A stretch of DNA of 64,000 bases from Pterobdella sp. o SKG-2022. Its lineage: Eukaryota; Annelida; Clitellata; Hirudinida; Piscicolidae. Below, one piece after another: positions 56,774 through 64,000 of the stretch. The notes under the pieces were generated by a model. It searched no databases. It had not been told where the DNA came from and saw nothing but the letters and a program-made list of their open reading frames with translations. The first letter of the stretch is position 1; each line of letters opens with the position of its first letter. Location: NCBI GenBank assembly GCA_964035795.1, contig OZ038321.1, forward strand, positions 25,139,781-25,203,780. The letters are read 5' to 3'. The translations under genes were made by a program, and so were the position numbers.

Positions 56774-58962
56774 CTATAAACAGACGTATGGCAGTATATG
56801 GCGGTATTCATCATCCATTTTAATGGAATATGAAGACGTCCAATCTTTGAAATCACCATTTCCATCTTCCACTCCATTCACACCACTCCATTTTTGTAAA
56901 CTTAGTTTATTCAGTCTTTCTTCTATGTCACAATTATTGGGTTCATTTTCCTCTTTCTGGTTATCGACAGTGTCTTTTTCACCCCCACTCTCATCATCAT
57001 CATTAATGATGGGAGGCAGAAATGCCCATGGATTCCTGAGAAGAGCGGCCTTGTACTGTGCAGAACTAGGGTCTAGTTTGGAGATATCAATCTCTTCATC
57101 TTCAAATTTCACTTTATTTAGCTTGTTTATATCACCTTTTTTTGAATTGACATTGAGTGTATCCTGAATTTTAGGATCTTCTTTTTTAACTTCATTAAAG
57201 TTATTGGAAGAGAGATTTGAAGAATGTAAAAATATTTGCATACGTTCATTTTTGGCCTGAGCAACTTCTCGGGCATTTGATTGTGGAGGAACAAGTTTTG
57301 ACCTTCGTTTGTGTCCTCGAGGTTTTATGCTTGCTGGAATCACACTTACTTCATCATCATCTGACTTTTCTTTTTTTATGCGATTACTTGAAATTTTTTC
57401 AAGACTTTGAGCCAAAGGAAGATTGTTGTTAGAATGTAATTTTTGAAGTATTTGTGCTGTAGTTTCAACTTTAGAATTTTTCACCAAGGATTTGGGGGTT
57501 TCATGAAGTGGAGTGCTTGCTGTGGCACTCTTTTTCAGAGTTTTTTGAGATAACTGGAAAGCATTCGGGATTGGAGGAGTGTTTGAAAATTTTAGCTTTG
57601 AAGATTGTATGGGAGGTGTATTTACAGTTTTTGTTTTAACAGTAGTTTTTGATCGATTTAAAGAAGATGGAATAGGTGGAGTAGCAATTGATCTTTGTTT
57701 GTTGATGGGAGTTTGCGGTGAAGAATGAAATGATGGTGTGATTGGAGGTGTTTGAACAAGACGAGATCTACTTATTGTGCACTTCAAATTACCAGTTGAA
57801 TTGCATGAAAATACTTTGTCTTCATAATTATCACCATTGAAAAAACCATTGTGTTGTGATCGATTAAAAGTGCTATCATTACTACTCTCATTAATATAAA
57901 GTTCATTTTTAAATGATTTTTCAAATTTATTTTTTATTTTAATACTTCCTTCTGAATCATTATTAAATGAGGATTTGAGTTTTTTACTTGTAACACTATC
58001 AACTGAACCAGGTGATAGAGCTTCTGCTTTTCGTTTTTTACTTGCTTTTTGTAAAGTGCTCTCCTTGATATCACATGAAGGTGTGGTAGGTGTTGTTGGC
58101 AACTTATTTGAGTACCCATTGATCACAGATAAAGTATTTTTAGTTAAAAGGTTTGGAGTGACTGGATTATGATAGGACTGTGAAGGACTATTTACAATTG
58201 GACTTGATGTTATTTTGTCGGAACCATTTGAATTTGGTATATTTTGTTGAATTTGTGAAGCATAATTGAAACCAGGAGAAGGTGTAGATACAATAAATTT
58301 AACGGAGCTTGAGTTCTCATTATCAAGTCCACTTATTTTTTCAACATTGTTTTTTAATTTTCCATTTATTGGAAGTTGAGGGGAGTTAATACTATTATAT
58401 TCATGTTTACCATTGACAGTACTGGGTATATTTAAAGGTTGTTTCAAGTTAATGCCTGCCTCATTTGCCACCTCTTGCCATTTCCTAACCAAACTTTTTA
58501 TCCTTTTAGAAAGAGCCTTATCATCTTTCTTTTTTCTTCTAAGCTCATTCACATATTTCCCAATTCTGGTCTCCTAATGAAATATTCAAAAATATAAAAT
58601 ATATTTTGAAAAAAAGCTAAAACAGTGTGGACAAATGTCAGCAATTCTCTGCCAACCTCGAGAATCTCCCTAGTCATGGTACATCCCTCCAACTTTGCAA
58701 TAGCATCCATAGCTTTTTGGCAACCGACAACCTGGTTTTTGGTATTTCGCATTTAGGTTAGAAATTGCACGATATTTAAATTACATAATCTAAGAAATTA
58801 TTCGGAATAAAAGTTGATCAAATAAAGTAATTTCATAGTTCAGTTTTATGAATATTACAAATTTTTAATAAAAATTGAGAGCTGTGTAGTATTTACATTA
58901 TTTACGTTGTCGAGAAGGGATATAATATCTGTTTTAATGGCTTCAATTGATTTGTTATTCAT
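56774..58962 (-). CDS. MED26: Mediator complex subunit MED26 (CRSP70), 3 exons, complete
   Basis: This nuclear Mediator subunit docks elongation factors on RNA polymerase II. Exons on the minus strand, 58962-58906, 58731-58657 and 58573-56774, join in phase 0 to 643 aa. Residues 1 to about 90 form the TFIIS N-terminal/LW domain (AIAKLEGCTMTREILEETRI, GKYVNELRRKKKDDKALSKR, SLVRKWQEVAN), as in human MED26. The middle is long, Ser/Thr/Pro/Asn-rich and probably disordered, with repeated TPPI-type motifs. The C-terminus carries both conserved Mediator-binding pieces: SAQYKAALLRNPWAFLPPI and KWSGVNGVEDGNGDFKDWTS...ILPYVCL. Human MED26 ends in closely similar residues. Length is near the usual 600 aa. 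Identification is firm because both ends match. Confidence 0.94.
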
Positions 58963-60908
58963 CCGAATAATTACAAAACAAATATTTTAAGTTTTTAGAG
59001 TTTTTTAACTCTATATTTTTAACTTTTTCCAAAACATACGAAGAGAAAGCTCGTTTCAACTATGGCGTCGAATCTCTATCGAGCACAAACGTTTAAGGAG
59101 CTCTCTCGCTTATATGGCTTTGTAGATTCATACAATGAGCATGCGCTAAGACCCGACCTAACTTTAATGAACTGACCTAGTTACTATAAATAAATATTTA
59201 AAAGATAAAGCATAGACTAAATAACTGATTTAAGCTAAAATAACAAATAGTATTTATGATTCATTCAAATATATTTTTGTTCAAATGTCATATTATATGA
59301 GTATAAAGTATTTTTTTTAATAAAAAGTGTTTTCACATAATTTTCGAAGCTTAAAACAATTTTCATAAAGTTTGAAAATTAATTTTATTAATTTTAAAAC
59401 TTTAGTTTCAGTTTTATTTAACCTCAAAAATTTTTTTAGAAAATTATGTTAATCCCTAAAATGAAACGTTCTAAGCATAGTATATTATGGTAATCGTTTA
59501 CTTTCTTTCTTTAAGACTAAATTTTTGTACTTCTTTTTACAAAAGATCCATCAACATTGGCAGACATTTTGAAAAATCATTCAAAATTGTATTATACGTG
59601 TTTTGATATTGATCACTTACACTTGTAAATATACATAATATAATATATAATAGCTTAAATGTAAACCAGCTTATAAAAGAAACTATATAATTATCTCTCA
59701 TAATGCTTATTTATATGTCAATATTACTAAGTTTAACGAAATTTTAATTTCCAATAGATTTATGCATTCAAATAAAATATCAGGTATTGTCCCTTCGACT
59801 TCAAAAAACACGCATTTTTAAAATACATTAAAATGTTTTATACATTATATGATAATTTGAGTTAGGCTTAAGTAAAGCTCTCTGAAATTGAATAAACTTC
59901 ATGTTAATTATAAATAAACATAATATTTAGATATATACAGTGTAAAAATGAATAACTTTAATATGACTCCAAAAAAAATTCTAAAATTCATGGAGTAGTT
60001 CTGAAACCCGTTTGTCACATTTAAAATCAACCCGATAAATCATTCAAATAAGTATTTTATAAGCTAAGCGACATCTTGTGAGCATTTGATAATTTTTTGA
60101 AATTGATGATAAATTAACTAATGACTGAGTTTTGACAACAATTATGATAAAGTGTTAAAATTTCATTGTGATCTTCACACTAACTATCATTATCATCAAT
60201 ACAGCTAAAAAAATTCTTGCCACAAACGTTCATTGTTTTTTACTACTGAATGTTAGGAAGACTGATTTTATTCAACCCTTTAAAAGTTGACATTGAGCAT
60301 CTGAGTGTGGTGTTTTGACTGAATATGACTGGGACAAAAAGGTAGGCTTATAGTAATCCAAAAGGAGTTCATTCTACAAGAAATCAGATGAGAAGTATAG
60401 GAAAGCATAAAGATCGCCTGAATGCGAAGCAGTTATAGAAGCAGAAAAGGTCGCTAAAAAGGCCTAATTTGAGGTGTTTGTTGTGTAAGTTTCAACTCAT
60501 TTAAAAGTGGCCGAAATAATTAAATAAAAAACATTTGAGCTCGTTTCCAGATAACTTCTTGAAAAAAAAACGAAATACAAAAATATAAATTTTGAAATTA
60601 AAAGCAAATTTTTAGAAAATATAATATCATTAAAATGTGTGTTTCCGCCTATATAAGAGAATCGCTGAGAATTGGCCGGATGCATAGGTGGGATAGGTAG
60701 AAACATGCATATATATAAATCTATATATTTAAATGAAGTGTATTTAAACGGCTCAGAATGAATATACATACGGAGTCTTGGTTATTAAATGATTCAAAAA
60801 AGGTTTTTAAATAAGGCTAAATACAATTGAAAATCAGTTCAAATAATTTTAATTTAATTTATTCTCGTCATAAAAATTGAACTTTGAAAGCTATATTAAT
60901 CTTTTAAA
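58963..60908. other. Spacer between MED26 and the laminin-G/EGF gene
   Basis: This is AT-rich sequence. Apart from the small ORF at 59062-59175, no coding exon, RNA gene or repeat copy could be supported. Both genes point away from it, so it must include both promoters. Confidence 0.55.
59062..59175 (+). CDS. Small ORF (37 aa) divergent from MED26, uncertain
   Basis: ATG-initiated ORF beginning MASNLYRAQTFKELSRLYGF and ending TLMN before TGA, starting 100 bp from the MED26 start codon on the opposite strand. Its composition is less AT-biased than the surroundings and unlike random AT-rich sequence. It could be a small protein, the first exon of an unrecognised gene, or a non-coding divergent transcript. 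No homologue is recognised. Confidence 0.25.
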   Translation: MASNLYRAQTFKELSRLYGFVDSYNEHALRPDLTLMN

Positions 60909-63306
60909 ATGTTCAAAACCTATCTTTTGATACTGATCCTCTGGAACACAGCCCAGGGAAGGTACACGATGACGGGCTTGGACCCTTCATATCTAGGCTT
61001 CCAAACATGCCAAAAACCATTCCAAACAGGACAATTCTTTTTCAAATTCAAGAGTAAAAGCTCAACTTCTTTGGTTTTTTTAGTTTTTTTCAACGATCCA
61101 TCGACGTCAATTGCTGGTGTGATGAGTAAAAACAGATTAAACTTAATAGTATCGTCTTCTACATCTTTGAAATATATTACTTGTCCAGGGATTGTGAAAG
61201 CTCATCATTGGAATTTGATTAATATATCGGTTTCGTGGGTGATGGTCAATGGGAAAATGTGTGGTGAAGAAAATGCTGATGATAATTGCGATTTAGAAAC
61301 ATTCTATCAAAAAAACATTAAATCCGTTGAAAACATGTATTTTTTTGATGAGAATAAAACAATTGCAACTAAAAATTTTCTTTTCAAATACTCTAATGTC
61401 ACTATAAAATACATATTCCTTGGCGGATTCCCGTTGAATTTTAATCAACAACACGACCAACCAAACCACAACCAACATTACCCCCTCTTTCCAAATCTAC
61501 CTCCCTCTAAAACCAACGACCATACCTTCAATCACTCCGCCAACCTCAGCCCCACATATCATAGTTTATATGATACTTCGTCTAATTTCCCATCAACCTT
61601 CTTTCATCTCCATTTTGCGAAGTCTAATATCATGAGTTTTTACGTTCCTCTAAGTGGATCTATCGTAAACATCACTTCAAATTTGTGCCATCCACGATCA
61701 ATGGTGAGCTTTTAGATGATTCATTTTGCCATCAATTTTTCTGTTTCAAAAATATATTTTTATTTTGTCATAGAAGTTTCAAAAAATTATTTAACAATTG
61801 AGTTTTTGATATCAAGAACTTGAAAGAAATTTTTTTATCTTATTAAAATTTCCAATATTTGAGATTATTTTGCTTAGTAAAATTTTTGAAACTGAATCAA
61901 AGAAAAATTACGAAAAGTTAAATAATTAAACATCACTTGATAAAGTTATCATTACACCTGCGAGCATTTTGATGTCATGTAGATTAATGAAAGGGGTTTG
62001 TCTACGGACCCAAAGGTTTCCGCTTCGATTCTTAGTTTTGCAATAATAACTTTTGTTTCAAGAGTTTTTTTGTAAGCTTATAATATTTGTCATAATCTTG
62101 AAACGTCAGAAAAAAGACTTTTTAGCTTCAGCTCCTACATTTATTACGAATAAAAAAATATATAAACATTTTCTAAAACAACTATTTTTATTAATAATTC
62201 ATTTGAGTGAAGGAATTATAAAGGAATCAATAAAAATATTTCTACATAAAAAACAACCCGGAACAACACTCGCCACAGTTCACCCATGCCCACAGATGGT
62301 TCACCCACAAAGGCACAGTGGAGTGCGCAAGAGTGGCGTGGACCACTGCGAGATCCACAACCCTTGCAGGAACGATGGAACGTGCTTAAACGGAGACCAG
62401 AAGGCCTACTGTAGGTGCATCTTCAGCGGGTTCGAAGGGCCCTTCTGCGACATAGGTGCGATGGTGAGGTGACGATGTGGTGGTGGGATGATGTGTTGTT
62501 GGTTTGGTTATGTGAGGGTGGTGTGGTGGTGGTGTCATGGTGAGGTGGTAGTGGCTACTTGTTATATTCATGCTTTTTAGTACATGTTGTCAAAAATTTA
62601 AATGGGAATTTGGGTTTGCAAAAATATTCTCTTTAAAGAAATGTGTGATGGGTCTGTAATGAAATGAACTTGGCACATGATGAATGACGGCATTGGAATT
62701 ATTAAAATAAACTCCAAACCATCACAAAGATTCTCACCAAAAAACAAAGATGAATAATAAAGCTATGAAAAAAAAATCGAAAAAAGACATAAGTTTTTGA
62801 AAAAAAAACTGCAGCGATAAATAGCAGACGAATAGAGCGTGAAATAAGTGAATAAGGAGAGAAACATGAAAGGAGTCCTTTTTCTGATGGTCTTGTATTT
62901 AATTCCACAAAAGCTCTCAAATACCTATAGTGATTTGCCATTAAAAAGCTTTGCATACAAAATTTATGGCAACTTTTAGTATTAACTTGTTTAACATTTT
63001 TTTAAAAATTATATAAATTAAAATTTTTGAGAATTCTGTAAAACTGATTTTATTTTACGCTAATTTTTTAAAAATTAACTAAATCATTTATTTAAGCTGG
63101 TTTAGAAATAAATAAACTGCTTTTTTAAACCACTTTTCCAATTAGTTAAAGCATTAAAATTTCAGAATCTGAGGTGGAGATAGCAACGGTGAGTGAAGGG
63201 GACTATTTGGGATTATTTCTGCAGACACAAGCCATAATCAACTCTGAAGATTTAATTAACTTCATGGTGAAAGGAGTTTCAGCCAGTTCTATCATCTTGT
63301 ATCTAG
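60909..63306 (+). CDS. Secreted or membrane protein with laminin-G and EGF-like domains, 5' part (runs off the window)
   Basis: Exons 60909-61703, 62296-62455 and 63166-63306 join in phase (0, then 1). The last ends with donor GTGAGT, so more exons follow beyond the window. Residues 1-17 form a signal peptide (MFKTYLLILILWNTAQG). Exon 1 resembles a laminin-G beta sandwich: QFFFKFKSKSSTSLVFLVFF, WNLINISVSWVMVNG, YIFLGGFP and a final ITSNLC. Exon 2 contains a complete EGF-like domain (CEIHNPCRNDGTCLNGD, then YCRC, GFEGPFC). Exon 3 begins what looks like a second laminin-G domain (INFMVKGVSASSIILYLG). LamG-EGF-LamG order occurs in neurexins, CNTNAP-like and related adhesion receptors, but the exact family cannot be fixed from this part. 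The exon 2 start (62296) was chosen for phase, and alternatives exist. Confidence 0.7.
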
Positions 63307-64000
63307 GTGAGTCTTTTAATGGTAGAACTTTGTAACACCCACTCTGGGGCAGGTTTATAATAATGGTTGTGTTTCAAATGTCTCAAGTGCTGAGTTTTTT
63401 CTGATCTGTTGTGCAATATGTTTATGGATACATTATGAAGATTATTTTATTTTTCAAAAAAGTTCAGTTCTTTTATAACGAGGTTTTGTTAACAGCATCA
63501 TTGGAAATGCTGTCATATAATAATTAAAAAAAAAGATCGGAAAATTTTGACCTAATCTTCTCACTCTCATGTTTTTGCGTATTTTTTCTAATAATTAATG
63601 AAACTGTTGGTTTATTCATTGTGTTATTTAAATAATTCACAAAAAATATGAATGATGAACATTTTAAAGTTAGGTTGGTTTCATGGTGGGGAGGTTTTTT
63701 GATAGAAGCAAACATTTTTCTTTTTCAAAAAAGAAAAAAAACTCCAAAAAAGTCATTATTTTAAAAATAAATTTCAGGAATATTAAATATGATTAGTGAG
63801 AAAAAAAAATTTTCGAAGTCTTCAAACAAAATATTTCGAGAAGTTTTTGAAATTAAACAAAATTACTCCGCAGAGATGAAAGACACCTCGAAACATCACT
63901 TATGTCTTGAGCTTTCATATCTGTACCGTTGCATACATACATAGCGGTTTTCAACTATTGGATTTATCGTATATATTATCTATATAGAAAAAAAATTTGT
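63307..64000 (+). other. Start of intron 3 of the laminin-G/EGF gene
   Basis: This is AT-rich sequence after the donor at 63307. No further exon could be recognised before the window ends. Confidence 0.5.

Overview
This is a window from an AT-rich, intron-rich animal nuclear genome. All genes are built from short exons with GT-AG introns, mostly 60-700 bp. The spacers and introns hold tRNA-derived SINEs, non-LTR retrotransposon pieces, foldback elements and long microsatellites. Gene density, intron size, the repeat mix and secreted chitin-binding and laminin-G proteins fit an invertebrate, probably a lophotrochozoan (annelid or mollusc grade). That placement is an inference with low to moderate confidence.

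Five genes could be rebuilt exon by exon with a closed reading frame and recognised as conserved eukaryotic orthologues. They are eIF3a (270-8192, minus, 16 exons, 960 aa), alpha-glucosidase II catalytic subunit GANAB (23858-38532, plus, 26 exons, 934 aa), MMACHC (39902-41389, minus, 5 exons, 238 aa), kinesin-3 KIF14 (41682-55944, plus, 31 exons, 1418 aa) and Mediator subunit MED26 (56774-58962, minus, 3 exons, 643 aa). Every splice phase joins and each total is divisible by three. Three other genes are less conserved: an SLC10/P3-like membrane transporter (9707-17796, minus, 7 exons, 515 aa), a small secreted single-domain chitin-binding peptide (21212-22180, plus) and the 5' part of a secreted or membrane protein with laminin-G and EGF domains that leaves the right edge (60909 onward, plus).

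Layout: eIF3a and the SLC10-like gene run in tandem on the minus strand. A gene-poor stretch (17.8-23.8 kb) carries SINEs, an inverted SINE pair and the chitin-binding peptide. GANAB converges on MMACHC. MMACHC and KIF14 are head to head across only 292 bp, and KIF14 converges on MED26. The genes are mixed housekeeping functions (translation initiation, ER glycoprotein processing, cobalamin handling, cytokinesis, transcription) and do not form a pathway.

Mobile DNA: the main element is a 5'-truncated non-LTR retrotransposon (12118-14370) with an uninterrupted reverse transcriptase ORF and C-terminal zinc fingers. It is bounded on both sides by (TG)n in the same orientation inside an SLC10 intron. 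A decayed second LINE fills GANAB intron 3, and shorter LINE 3' ends lie in eIF3a and GANAB introns. At least seven tRNA-headed SINE copies are present. A further pattern is that many introns start GT/GTGG-rich and end AC/CCACC-rich, so their two ends could pair.
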